From Avena insularis (Eukaryota > Streptophyta > Magnoliopsida > Poales > Poaceae): DNA of 64,000 bases. The notes beneath the pieces were generated by a model. The model did not search any database. It had not been told where the DNA came from and worked only from the letters and a program-made list of their open reading frames with translations. Position numbers and translations under genes: made by a program. Below are positions 46,745 to 58,165 of this stretch, piece after piece; position 1 is the stretch's first letter; every line of letters begins with the position of its first letter. The DNA lies in contig CM042694.1 in NCBI GenBank assembly GCA_023614405.1, positions 483,821,392 through 483,885,391 on the forward strand, given 5' to 3'.

Positions 46745-48859
46745 ATGGCTTCATCGATCTCCGAGGGTAATGTGTTTCCCCTTCTCCTGCTCTCTTTCTT
46801 GTTCTAGGGTTCCCTCTCTTCATGGTAGTGAAACCCTAGTTTTGAGCTCTAGTTCCCTCTTTGCCCTTGTGTTCCCCTAGCCTCTTCCTTCCCTTTCTTT
46901 GTTGAAAGATTATATTAGTGGCACAACCACTTGAGTTGACACATACTTTCGGGAAGTTTCGGCCCCAGCCCCGGTCGTTGCCGATCCAGCCGCCGAAATT
47001 TTCGGTCCCAATTCCGGTCGACCGGACTGGCCGCCGAAAATTTCAATCGCTGTTCCAGTTCGTCGGAACTGGCACCGGTTATTCCGGTCGCTGCGTCGGC
47101 GCCGCCAGACCTGGCGTCGAAACTCCCCTGTCACCAAGTTCTTGTCCATGCACTTGCTCCAACATAATGTTTTTTGGGTTCTAGTTGTGGTCCCCTATGG
47201 CATATACACTCATTTGCTTGTTTTGCGCTTTGTTTTTGTGTGTTCCTTGTGTAGGTTCCGATCATGAGTTTGACACCGACACCGCCAAGAAGCAGAAGTT
47301 AGATGTGTCTCGAGCTCCTCCTCCTCCGTCTAGCCGTTCCAATCTCTTCCTTACCAAGCGCCAAGAAGCAGCCGCTAGTGCTGCAGCAGCAGTAGGTGGT
47401 TCAGGCTCCATTCATGCTCAAAGGGTATCTAAGAAGAAAGTTTCTGCTGGTCGGGATGCCGACAAGAGCAAGGAAATCTTGGCCCTACTGAAGAAGAAGT
47501 TCCTCCCGACTACAACACCTATTCAGATATCACAGTGAGACAGTGGAGGGATCTTAGAAGGGAGAATCCGTATCGCTTCCATGACCTCACCTATCAAGGC
47601 CCTGACAAGTACTTCTGGACTAACACTCAGCGCTGCTTCTGGGATGACTTCTACAATGAGCCCGCTTTCTTGAGGAGGGGCATCCTTGTGTCTCCCAGGT
47701 ATCTTAATGAAGATCACTATGAGCGCTACCTCAACGCAGATTTTTAGCATATTGATGCGGCTCTAAAGAAGATGGATATCTATGATCTCACGACCATCAA
47801 TGTCAATCTCATGCCTGAGGCTCTCCGCTAGTTCCACTACACCATGTACTTTCACTCTGATGCAGCTCGCTCTATCACTTGGATGACCGGTACCAAGCCG
47901 TACACTGCCACTTTTGCTGACTTCTGTTTTGCTTTGGGTTATCCTCCTGAGAGAATCTCTGACTTCCTATTCATTCCAAGAAGTCCTTCAGTAATGACCG
48001 CATTCTCTAGTGTTACCCTGAAGAACCAAGCCATGATGCTCCTAGTCTGATTGGTATGTTCTACTATTACATGGTCCTTGGCAAGTTCTTTCGCCACAAT
48101 CTTGTGAGCAAGGCTGGTGATGTTGTTGATGTTCGTGGTCACCACAAGAACCTGCTGTATTATTGTGACCCTCGCCGCTTAAGGAAGATCAATGGATGCG
48201 ATTTCATCTATTCTGAGATTCTGAGGTCTATTGAGAAGCGCATAACTCCCAACTACTGCCAGTACATTCAGCGTCTACTCAATGCCACTGCTCCTGATAA
48301 GTGCTTCCCTCCGGGTCCACGCAAAGATATGGACATCTATACCTTGCCTCTTCGGGGTACTCATGTTGACCTACCACAGATGAAGCGGTCTAAGCAACGC
48401 ACCAAGCTTCTTCATGACCCATTTATTGCTGGTTCTAGCTCTCGTTGTGCTCTTCCCCGTAAGAAGGGGCTTGCCAGGTTCTTCAATGGCCTTTGGGATA
48501 TGTGCAAGTCCTCCTATGATGTTGCCCATCGTAGTATCGAGCTTAGTCAAGAGAATAGGAGGCAACACAATGCTTTCTTAGCTGAGCGTGGTCGCCAAGT
48601 GCCAGATATGGGCAATGCTTTGACTCTTGTGCCCTATGTGAACTTTGATAAGCCACCGCTGGACGAGGACATGTTTCGGGGCTTTGATCCATCTATGTTG
48701 CCCGGATTTGCTACTTCCAGTTCCTCTCAGCGTCGGTTTGCTGCCCCTACTGGAGCTGATGGTGAGGATGAAGATGAGGAAGAGGGCGAGGAAGAGGATG
48801 AGGACGAGGACGATGAAGAGGCCGAGGATGATGATGATGATGAGACCTTTCGCAGCTAG
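46745..48859 (+). pseudogene. Spliced accessory gene of the copia element, acidic C-terminus, decayed
   Basis: Exon 1 (46745-46766) encodes MASSISEG and ends at GAGG/GTAATG. The intron is 46767-47254, ending TTCCTTGTGTAG; exon 2 starts in the matching phase (split Gly codon) with SDHEFDTDTAKKQK, a basic nuclear-signal-like stretch. Exon 2 then has Ala-rich and Lys-rich segments, a large globular part (YNTYSDITVRQWRDL, RSITWMTGTKPYTATFADF, FALGYPPERISDF) that resembles the ORF-1/ATHILA-type domain of plant retrotransposons, and a C-terminus of Glu/Asp runs ending at 48859. Breaks in this copy: a frameshift near 47497, stops at 47745-47747 and 47829-47831, and a frameshift near 48020. The position after pol is where SIRE elements carry an env-like or extra ORF. 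No signal peptide or membrane segment is seen, so an envelope role is not supported. Confidence 0.75.
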
Positions 48860-49329
48860 ATCTTTTCCTCTATTCTATTCTTTCTTTTTAGTGTCTCAAT
48901 GCCAAAGGGGGCGAAGAGAGTAGAGTCCTCTTTTATGCTATTTACCTTGTGCACAAGCTTCGCTATGTTTATTTGCCTCTTATGGGTTTGTGCTCCTGTT
49001 TGCCTTATCAGACTATTTGCTTTCGTGTGTGTGTTTGGACAAGTTTGGTTATCATTATTGTACTCGGCATATCTTATGCTTTTGCGCTTACTATCCTACT
49101 ATTATGTGCTAGTTATCTTTGTCTTTAACTTGCATTGCCATGCTTGCTTCCTAAGGATTTTGGGGGGAGCTCTCCATATAGCTAAGTAGGTGCGCTTTGC
49201 ATTCAAACGCAACATCATCCATGTGCACACCTTATGGGGGAGCTCTCTTAAAATCTTCCAAGGAAATGTCTATTAAAATCCTATTATATTTCCTGTGTAT
49301 GCCTCTAGCTCGTTTTGTCATCGTCAACC
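48860..49329 (+). other. 3' untranslated part of the copia interior
   Basis: T-rich and non-coding. It holds repeated GGGGGAGCTCTC motifs (49160 and 49230), common just before the 3' LTR in copia elements. Confidence 0.55.
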
Positions 49330-49343
49330 AAAAATGGGGAGAT
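49330..49343 (+). other. Polypurine tract of the copia element
   Basis: AAAAATGGGGAGAT directly before the LTR start TGAAAGGG, matching the GGGGGAGAT-type tract of SIRE elements. Confidence 0.8.
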
Positions 49344-50684
49344 TGAAAGGGAAAAATGCCCTTATCCAGTTTTTGGTTAGCTATGAAATTAGAGTTAGAG
49401 AGCAGACTAATGTTTCTACTAGTATTCCTACAGGTGATAGTCCATGTTTGATGATGAGAGGCAGTGGGTGACCCCCCCATTCGTTTATGAAGTAAAGAGT
49501 CGGTGTTTTTGTTACTTTTCTCTCTTATTTTGTCTTTGAGTCTAGTAGAAAGCACTTCACTATTAAGAGGGGTGATCTTGATACGCTCTTTACGGATGTT
49601 CTACACCACACACACATCATATCATCTTCAGCCATACACCCACTAAAAGAGAGACAGAAAGTCGCTGTGAAAAAGGGCTAGAAAGAGGGCTTTGCGAAAT
49701 CGGCATGAATACCGGCGCCGCCATTGTGGGGTGGGCCAAATTTTTTTTCACCACAAAAAATTTCGCACACCTTGCGTTTTTTAGTCACCACTAAAAAACT
49801 TTCCGGCCACTTAACAGTTCATAGCAGAGGGTTTCGGTTTTTCGTCGTAACGTTCGGCGCATCAACCGGTCCGCCGGAACTGCGGCCGGAATTTCTGGCG
49901 CACGGTTCGGCCTCGTCGGACTTATTGCCGGTTTGGCCGCAGGACCCTCCAAATGGCTCCTTTTTAACCCCCCACTATAAATACCCCTTTCTTCTTTACT
50001 GAGAGTTAGACATTCTATTACATACTCATTCTTGAAGCTCTCTTTCTCTCCCCCTATTATTAAAACACAATTCTTTGAGGATCTCCCATTCTACCCAACC
50101 AATTCCAAATTCCTTTGGTAGAAAGCAAGAGGAGGTCCCGATCTACATTTCCACCAAGCCAAAGTTCATTCCCCTTTGAGTTCATCGAGTTACCTTGTTA
50201 CTCTAGGGTTTGTGGGAAACCCTAGGCGGCTAGGGTCACCCGGAGACATTCGGCTGGTGATTTGCTCCGTGGAAAGTTTGTGAGGGTTTGGAGACTACCT
50301 TAAAGTCTACCTCGAGTAAGTGAGCTATTCCTTCGTGTGATAGGCTCGAAGAAGAAGGTGAGCCTTCGTGGCGTTGGGGAATCCTTCGTGGAACCTCACA
50401 CCTCTCCAACATGACGTAGCCCCCTTCTCAAAGGTGGTGAACACGGGAATACATCTTCGTCTCCGCGTGCTTCGCTTACTCCTTAACAAAACTCTTACTT
50501 GTGTTGTTTACCTTATGACAGCCTTCATGCTTAAAGTATCTTGCATCATCATATATGTTGCCTCACCTAGTTTGCATTTAGGCACACTTCTATTCCACAA
50601 AATCTAAATTTGCAAAAGATTACAAAGAATTTTGTAGAAACCTATTCATCTCCTCTAGGTAAACCATCTTACACTCATAATTCA
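49344..50684 (+). repeat. 3' LTR of the copia element, about 1.34 kb
   Basis: Starts TGAAAGGGAAAAATG. The end is slightly disturbed: the 5' LTR ends TTACACTTTCA, here it reads TTACACTCATAATTCA, so the boundary is 50677 or 50684. TATA box at 49975-49985. No target duplication can be tested because the left end of the element is missing. Confidence 0.87.
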
Positions 50685-51901
50685 TCAGCCACCAACGGCG
50701 CCTCCACACCGACCTGTTGCGTCAGCCGCCACCACCACACCACAGCAAGGGTGGCCAATCGCCATCGTCACCTCCGAGTATTGATCCCAGGCTGGAGGCT
50801 CGCCAGATTCCTTGACACACCATCTTGTATACGACTCATGTTAGATGACTCATGTTAGATGTGATGCTCCTCTATTGAATTCCTTGATTCCTTCTGGCCG
50901 GTCCTGCAGCTTTTCTGTTTAGGTCTGTACATGTTTAGCACTAGTACAGTACATGCGCTATTTTTCTTTAGTCTTGAAATCAGTGGTATATGCGTATGAG
51001 ATCGATCTGTACTTTCGTTGACAGTCCTGTTTGCTTATATTTTACAAATCTGAGTACCAATTGACGGGACCAAGTTGTTATTCTTGTCTCTAATTGATTT
51101 GGTAGCAAGGCATCCGATGGTGTATCAGCTAGGAAATCTGTACATGTTCTTAAACCTTGAAGAAGGCACAGTCCACGTAGTAGTATTGGTTAGCGTTGCC
51201 CACTGTGTATATTTGAAACCACTGTTTTAAAAAGAATACGCGCGTGCGTCCTGATGGTACTCACGGTAGAAGGACAAATGCATAGGATTTGAAAGTACTA
51301 CTGTTACCTCGCGGTCTAGTATATCAAGCGTGCTTTCATCTACACGTGTGAGAATTTTTGGTGACGATATTAATTCATCCGTTGACTGTTGGAATTAAGG
51401 CAAGTGCACGAAAAACTCATGTTTCTTCTATGAATGTCAATTGTGTGACTGTGTGATTGCTTTTTCTCATTTGGTTCGAAATTCTCTCAATCAATTATTC
51501 AATTCAAATGTGTTTTGTTCGGTTTCTCCGTTCATGTTCAATATTATTCGTACTTTTTATTTCAAAGCTAACTCGGTGAGAAACTGTTCACAAGCGGTTA
51601 ATTCGATAAAGTTCGGTGAGAACTGTTTGCTCGTGGGCTAGTCCGAGGGCTATTCTTTCTTGTTAGTCCGGTGAGAAAATGTTCCGAGCGGTTAATTTCG
51701 AATTAAGTTCGGTGAGTATTGTTACCTTGTGGGCTAGTCCGGGTGACATATTCCGATATTTGGTTTTAGACTTCATGTTGACAATCAGGTTATCAGTATT
51801 CTTTCATGGTTAATCGTTTGCATTGTTCTTACGGTTCTAATTGTACTTGTTGAGCATTTCTGTACTCACTCTTGCGTTTTTATTTGGTTTTCAGGTACTA
51901 A
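50685..51901. other. Unassigned DNA with a short direct duplication
   Basis: No coding similarity. At 51570-51735 two diverged copies of about 100 bp follow each other (AGCGGTTAATTCGATAAAGTTCGGTGAGAA and AGCGGTTAATTTCGAATTAAGTTCGGTGAG, each with GTGGGCTAGTCCG). It may be LTR debris belonging to the edge at 53325. Confidence 0.45.
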
Positions 51902-52981
51902 GAGTATCTCTAGCAGATACCGCATCCGGCTCTGTCCCGCAAAATAACCGCTGGTTTGCGGTACGACGCGTCTAGATACTGTAAACCATCCCGCATCGAA
52001 AAAAATTGCGGTTCAAGGCTCTCGATGCGGTTACCGCAAACGAAGACGGTTGGCGGGAAAGAACGTTGAGCTACAATGTCTCATCGCCACCACCGAAAGT
52101 TGGCCGCCCGGAGATCGATTTCAGTCATCCCACCGTCGGCGCCACAGCAGGAAGTCGGCCACCGCAGTTGGGACCGCGCGCGCAGCAAAGCAAGCAAGAA
52201 ACAAAGCGCGCAACAAGCAGCAGAGCGCGCGCGCAGCAAGCTAGCAGCAGAGCACGCGCGCGCAGCAAGCTAGCAAGCAGCACGCGCAACAAGCTAGCTA
52301 GCAGCAGTGTTAGCTTTGCGACAAAATAACAAAGAACAAAAATAAAATCGTAGCAAGGGAATACAGATTTAACGTGGAAAACCCTCTCTAACAAAGAGAG
52401 GGGAAAAACCACGGCGCCAGCCAGCGAAACTTCACTATAACGGGAAGTGCTTACACAACGCCAGGGATTTCACAGATGCAACTTATCTCAGCCGGCGGCT
52501 TATAAGAGGTATATATAACGGTGGTAACCTAGGTCATCAACTTTGTAGAATCTGTGTCCCCTTGCTTTGTTGGCCTTTACTTTGTAGAATTTGGATCAAC
52601 ATATAACAAGCAGAGCGCGCACGCAAGCAGAGCGCGCAGCAGAGCAAGCGCGCACGCGACTCAAGCGGCAGCGGAGGCAAGTCCAGGCGGCGGGAACAGG
52701 CGAATCCAGGCGGAGGCGACGCAATTCCGAACAGAGGCGAAGAGATTTCGGCTGGCGGCGGCGAGAATCGGGCCGTCTGCTCGGAGCAGCGGGGGCGTGC
52801 CTCATCCAGATCCGTCTGTCCAGGAAGAAGACGATCGAATATTCACAGAATATTCTGTTTTACGGTACGCATATGCGTTATTTATTCCGCGCCGATGTTT
52901 TTCGGATAGAAAAAGTGTTTTGCAATACACCGCATCTGTGTTTTGCAGTACCCCGGGATGCGGTATCTGCTAGAGATGCTC
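51902..52981. mobile_element. PIF/Harbinger-type element, 1080 bp, no transposase
   Basis: The ends are inverted copies: GAGTATCTCTAGCAGATACC at the left and GGTATCTGCTAGAGATGCTC at the right, with CGCATCC/GGATGCG continuing the pairing. TAA flanks both sides (51899-51901, 52982-52984), the Harbinger preference. The interior is very GC-rich with repeats of GCGCGC and CAAGCTAGCAGCAG, and is itself interrupted by an unrelated AT-richer block (about 52310-52605). Confidence 0.85.
52310..52605. repeat. LTR-like block nested in the Harbinger-type element
   Basis: Composition changes sharply on both sides. The text ATTTAACGTGGAAAACCCTC, then GGGGAAAAACCACGG, resembles a sequence common near LTR ends in grass copia and TRIM elements. 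The GC-rich CAGAGCGCGC repeats lie on both sides. Edges are not exact and no duplication was confirmed. Confidence 0.4.
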
Positions 52982-52984
52982 TAA

Positions 52985-53325
52985 GTAAAAAACATATGCA
53001 TGGGAGAAGGACATAGTGCATCTACCACATCACTCGATCACATATTATAGACAATGCTTAGAGAACAATCACTAGTAGTCCTAGAATATTAGTTACCTAT
53101 CATGTTTGCTTATTTGTGTATTTCAAAATTATCTCCGTGTGAGTGTTTAGTCGCTTAGATCGCTATCTCTATATCTTCTAGCTGAGTCGTGAACTATATT
53201 GATGATATATGATAAATATTCTTAAATTGTTGGTCGCTAAATAAGGAAGTTGTTTTTTCTATACTTAGTGTTATTTAGATAGTGTGGTAGCATCGCCAGG
53301 TATGGTCAAAATCTGGGGTGTTACA
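52985..53325 (-). repeat. Edge of a gypsy LTR in minus orientation
   Basis: The sequence ends ATCTGGGGTGTTACA at 53325; reversed it starts TGTAACACCCCAGAT, the LTR start typical of Tekay and related gypsy families. The other edge was not located, and the Harbinger-type element appears to have inserted into this LTR. Confidence 0.5.
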
Positions 53326-53454
53326 ATATTTTCACAATGCAAAATTCTAAATAAGCGAGAATCGCTGTATATGCAAATATCTTCGTCTCCTTTAGACTTT
53401 GGGCTACGATGAGATATTTGCATATATTATGGTCTTGGCCTTTAGCATCACTGT

Positions 53455-53690
53455 CGATCTAACATATATATCTATCTAGAATTTGAGCTTAAATTTAATA
53501 TCTAAAAAACCAACATATCTAGAATTTGATACCAAGTTTAATATCTAAAGTACTATCTAACATCGTTATTTAGATTTTGGGCCCAAATTTAATATATCTA
53601 ATACACTATCTAACATATCTATCTAGAATTTGAGCCTAAGTTTAGTATCCAAATTAAGCACTATCAAGATATCTATCTAGAGTTTGAGAA
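53455..53690 (+). repeat. AT-rich minisatellite of about 50-bp units
   Basis: Five diverged units share CTATCTAACATATCTATC, TAGAATTTGAGCCTAAGTTT and AATATCTAAA, starting near 53457, 53509, 53555, 53605 and 53659. Confidence 0.75.
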
Positions 53691-53699
53691 ATTGCTATC

Positions 53700-54200
53700 A
53701 AAAAATGGATGCGTGGCAGGTGGCTCACCGAGGTCGGGGACATGATGGTTGCGGAGGCTCGGGGAGTCAGGGATGGGGAGGTTGCGACAGGCGGCGGCTC
53801 AGGGACGGGGCGGTTGCGGCGGCTCGAGGCCGAGGCGGGTGCGGGTGCGGAGGATCGGGGATAGGACCAGTGGCTCGGGATGAGACTAGTGCATCAAAGG
53901 CGGTCGACCGATGAATCGAGCGTTGTGGTGGGAGGCAGAGGAGGGCATGTGGGGGATCGAGTGGGTATTAGAGACGGGAGGGGAAAAGGTCGTGGTGCAT
54001 GATTGGTTGTACCATGGGGTATTCTTTACCCATAGCGTTCATTAGCTCCGATTGTTGTTAATTTAGTAACTATTGGTGGTGTTTACTTGCTCGGCACGCC
54101 ACCACTAGGTTCCACTAGCTTTTAGTGATGGTGTTCACGATTTTCCCAACGCCATTACTATTTTGTTTGGAAGTGGTGGCGTGTTGTTCTTGTGGCACGC
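53700..54200. other. GC-rich and inverted-repeat debris
   Basis: 53720-53920 is GC-rich with loosely repeated GGTTGCGG and GGCTCGGG units. 54060-54200 contains inverted pairs such as GGCACGCCACCAC against GGTGGCGTG, as seen inside CACTA elements. No coding similarity. Confidence 0.4.
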
Positions 54201-54312
54201 CACTTGCAAACTGAATGCTATAACGGTTTTGTTTCTTGCATTTGGATGTAGATATTCAGGCTCTGAATTTGGAATTGGCATTTGCTTGCTCCCAGATATC
54301 TAATTCCCGCAC

Positions 54313-54878
54313 CCAAACTTCTACGTAGAGCTTGAGAGCCATAAAAAATAAAATACCTTACATGGCCGGCCATCCAAAATAAGCTTTGGCCAGCGGGGAG
54401 ATTTAAGAAGAGATGATGGACCAATTGTGGTTTTTGCCCGCTTTGCAAGTACACTCAAGATCAACTATTCTCTCAATGTCAGTTTCTCATAGAGGCTTTG
54501 AGTTTTGGTCAAAGACTGGCTTAGGCTTTCAACCATTCGAATGCATGAGTGGATGGCGGATCTATCCATCAAATCTCTGTGGTTGAAAATGGCCTGGAAG
54601 GCCTCCTCGAACCACAAGACCATGGCTTCTTTCACTATGCTCATTAGTTGGACGATTTGAAAAGAGAGGAATGCGAGGGACTTTAACAACAAGTTCGCAT
54701 CATCTCCCATTATTCTCGAGTCCAGTAAGAACGAGGCTAAAATCACTTAGGGGGCAAAGCATTCAGAGTTTTGTAATATTGGTAGCACAATCCCTTAAGT
54801 TTACTTGTATAATTTCTATCCAACTCTCCCGCTTAATTAATGGAAAGAGGCAAATCTTTTGCCTCCATTTCAAAAAAA
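54313..54878 (+). mobile_element. 5'-truncated LINE, 3' end of the reverse-transcriptase ORF and tail
   Basis: In the plus strand the text SIKSLWLKMAWKASS, then SWTI-stop-KERNARDFNNK, matches the well-known end of plant LINE ORF2 (W-x-I-W-KERNAR-x-F). The 3' end is the usual CTTAATTAATGG, TTTTGCCTCCATTTC and a short A run. TTCCCGCAC at 54304-54312 and TACCCGCAC at 54879-54887 are a likely target duplication with one mismatch. At least one TGA replaces the second Trp. Confidence 0.7.
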
Positions 54879-54887
54879 TACCCGCAC

Positions 54888-57457
54888 TGATTAGCCGTAT
54901 TTCCCCTGCTCTTTCCTCCAATACCCTTTCGCCTCATATCTAGAGGAAAATAAGCCGCCGTGCATTCGCAGGCTAGAGCACTACTGAATGCTTAAACCAA
55001 ATGTGTGAAGGCTCGAACCCGGCACAATAAAGGTCGATAAACAAAAAATGAGTACCCACCAATATTAGTACATGAAGCTCAACAAAGTGAATGTGTGCTA
55101 CCAAACAATGTTATTAAAATATTTGATTTCTGGTAAAAAGGAAAGTAGGCACCCACTTGGCTAAATAGAGTGTCATTTGCCATTTGCTGACCAAAAGACC
55201 AAGGGGGTAGGAATAGATGGTATTCAGGTTAAAAAATATCATTCTCCCCGGTATGGTTGTATAAACTTCTTAATAAGGATGGTGGAAACCTAGGCTCCGA
55301 AGCAAACTTTGCATGTCCATTGTCCTTATGATGGTGGAAAAATTATTTTTCGAGGATAATATCTTTATTAAGGATGGGTTGCAGGTGAGGTCTTGGTAGG
55401 ACACATGTTTCGTGGTTTGGGTGTAGTTGGATGTTTGTCATGCCTACCCTTGTCCTTGGCAAAGCCGGAGTAAACCGGGATATCATCTATCTGGTTGTTT
55501 GCTTCTCGCCTTCGGCGCTTGGTTTGAGCTAGTGTGGGACTCGTTGTCCTGAAAGCCTCTACGAATGTGTTTTGTTGGGGATCTTTCCCCGTGGGCGATT
55601 GCCTACGCTAGACCGGTAGAATTCTGCCTTGAAGGCAAGCTTCTCGGAGTAAGTAACCCTCTCTTTCTGCTGCATGCTGCAAAGCCTTAGTACAAAGGTT
55701 GTAAACCCGAGCGATGGTCTCGGAGAATTGATCTTACTCCAACAGAGTTTTTGCAATGGAGATATTCTCGATTGGGCCTGGCATAACTTGCCTTCCCTTT
55801 TTGTAGTAGTATGGACCGTTGTTTATCTAGACTGGTTTTCCTACATGCTTTGATGCTGAGGCAAATTCTAGTCCTCGTCAAACAGCTGGATCATTGATGA
55901 CGTGCTGAGGGGCACGGGCCTTCTACTAAGCAATCAATCGCTTGTACTCAGTTTTCAGTGCTTTTGTCGCCTTCATGGACTCCTACGCCCTTCCCATTCC
56001 TTGTCCAGTTTCGTGCGGTTCTCCAAGACGTACTTGGCCTCCTCTAGGATTGCTTTGCGTTTGTCATCAAGCTCGGTGACGCTCCGGATACGATCCAGCG
56101 TCGGGATCCATGAGGCTAGGTCCGAAGTTTGATTCCCGGGTGTATGCAATCAGCAACGGTTCATTTTTATTTGCGGCAGAAGAGCAAGACGAGGCATGCA
56201 AGCAAACAGACGGTCGGGAGTTGATGGATCTCGGAGGAAATGAGAAGAGAAAGAGCATCCGTGTGCAAGAAATTCACGGCGACATGAGGTTAGCCTAGTG
56301 CAAGAAATTCACGGCAACATGGAGAGGTTGCATGATATGCTTCGACACTTACTGGAGGTGGCGTCGGATTTCTACCTCATCTAGCCGTTGAGCACCTTTC
56401 ACATTTGGCCGCTTGATTTTTTGCTTTCTTAGTTTGGGTATGTTTGTGCTATTGCCCTTCACATTTTATTTCTCTACTCATGAACTCTGTATGAATGCTT
56501 ACTCTTATGTATAAAGCGGGACGAAAACCTATTTAATTAAGTGTAGTAATGCAAGAAAGTAGACGTTTGGCCCTATAATAATAGCGCAAGCTCAACAAAG
56601 AGTGTATGCTTAAATAATCGTATCAAGTAACTTTGAGTTTCGTGGGAAAGAGTATTTGAAGTAGGTTTACCATTAGCGGCATGTGTTGAGCCTAAATTTG
56701 AGAGAGAGAGAAAGAAAAAGATGAAGCATATGGGAAGGTACGAGCAAAATTGGGCTGAATACATGGGCCTGCGCTATGCGGCCTATGTTACGAGCCTGCG
56801 CCTAGTTGTAATGTGCTAGTATTGAGGCCCACAGTAGTCTCTCTGAACTAGTAGATGAACAAGCTGATCTGCTACCCAAACAAGAACAAGGCTGGCGTCA
56901 TTTACCGAGATGCTTTCTGATTGGTGGTCGCTGCAGCCTGCAGAGCACGGACGGAACAAAGCAACCGCTGCATCCTAGACCTCGTGCGCGCGGTGGAGAA
57001 AGCGCCCACGATGGTCGATGGGATGCTGCGCCTTGTGGAACGGAAGACGAGGGAAAAATCGTCGGAACCACGTGAGAGAAGTGAATTTTTGCAGCTTAAC
57101 CAGCAGCGGCCGTCAATCGCGGAACCTATTTTAGGTTTCAACTTCAACACACCAACAATCATGTGGTGGTGGCTCTGCCGCCAAGTTAGATGGTTGCAAT
57201 GTAAATGTAACTTCTCGGCTGTTTTCTTTTCTGAACTTTCAGCGCCTGCTCTCGCTGTTTTCTTTTCTGGGCTTTCAGTATGAACATTTGTAGCCATGGT
57301 TTCATTAATGAAATGGTGGAAAACGCTTTTCTCTAGTACGTACAAGAATACAGTGACCCGAATGAAGAAATCAAGATCTTGTGAGCACTACTACTTTGAC
57401 ACTGGATCATCGCCATCATCATCGTCGTGATGCTCAAGCGGATGGTGGTTGCCGTGC
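54888..57457. other. Low-information DNA, possible retrotransposon coding remnants
   Basis: Minus-strand text at 55560-56100 looks like decayed coding DNA (KAILEEAKYVLENRTKLDKEWE near 56070, KERVTYSEKLAFKAEF near 55650), Lys/Glu-rich and perhaps gag-like, with many stops. At 57290-57335 the text TTTCATTAATGAAATGG resembles a LINE 3' end. Two diverged copies of GCAAGAAATTCACGGC (56266 and 56301) occur. No gene can be supported. Confidence 0.35.
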
Positions 57458-57471
57458 AGCCGAACTGTGTT

Positions 57472-58151
57472 TTTTTTTTGCGAAATTCCACCGATCTATT
57501 AATATTCATAAACAGCAGTACAAAGAGCCTTAAAGTAATAAAAATTACAAAAAAAAGTCATTGGACCACCTAGCGACGACTACAAACACTAGCACGAGCC
57601 AAAGGCACGCCGTCGTCCTCGCCCCTCCATCACCGGAGCCGGGCAAAGCTTGTCGTAGTTGAGCTTATTGTAATAGACAGACGAGAAGTCGCCGTGCTAA
57701 GGTCCGATAGGACCAACGCATCAGAGTAGCAACCATCACCGAAGATGACAACCGTAGATCGAAAGAGACTGACCTCAAACTACACTGACGAATACTGAAA
57801 ACGACCGGATCCCAAGAGATCCGTCGGACGCACGACTCCACGCGCCCTCCGCCGGTGCTAAACGCACCATCAGAGCAAGGATAGGGCGGGGAGGAACTTA
57901 TTCTGACTTCAGGATGCAGTCGCCGTCTCATCATCTCGAAGAAAACACTAAAAAAAGCCTAAACAAAAACGAAAACCCTCCCGCCGACGAGAGGCCGTGG
58001 TCCGCCACACCTCCAAGATCCTAAGACCACCGGAGACGGAGCGGACCGGCGGCGTCGCCAGCGAGGAGACGAAAACCTAGACGGGTTTTGTTGGTCGCTT
58101 CCTGGCGGCTGCGTTACATACCCCTTCGGTAAGTTTGAGCTATTCAATTGT
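57472..58151 (-). mobile_element. Poly(A) retroposon of about 680 bp with 14-bp target duplication
   Basis: On the minus strand it starts near 58151 and ends GGTGGAATTTCGC followed by an A run at 57472-57479. AGCCGAACTGTGTT (57458-57471) and AGCCGAATTGTGTT (58152-58165) flank it, one mismatch in 14. The body is GC-rich, with short frames only, and resembles 5'/3' untranslated sequence common to grass LINEs. It was copied by target-primed reverse transcription. Confidence 0.8.
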
Positions 58152-58165
58152 AGCCGAATTGTGTT

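Larger units (their letters stand above)
38868..50684 (+). mobile_element. SIRE/Maximus-lineage Ty1/copia element with an accessory gene
   Basis: Order: truncated 5' LTR, tRNA-Met primer site, long gag with coiled coil, protease, integrase, reverse transcriptase, RNase H (integrase before RT, hence copia), spacer, spliced accessory gene, polypurine tract, 3' LTR. LTR ends are TGAAAGGG and CTTTCA. The extended gag and the large gene after RNase H fit the SIRE/Maximus lineage. Gag and pol are broken in several places and key catalytic residues are changed, so this copy is dead. About 520 bp at the start of the 5' LTR are missing. Confidence 0.9.

Noticed and set aside
48760..48859. Acidic tail as a simple-sequence artefact only
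   Set aside because: The GAG/GAT run is low complexity, but it is in frame with the accessory protein and ends at its stop, so it is kept as part of the gene.
45840..48859. Envelope glycoprotein gene in the copia element
   Set aside because: The position fits env-like ORFs, but there is no signal peptide, transmembrane segment or cleavage site; basic and acidic segments fit an intracellular protein better.
56902..57345. Frames of 120 and 147 codons on opposite strands
   Set aside because: Neither has recognisable domains and the right edge looks like a LINE tail, so no gene is called.
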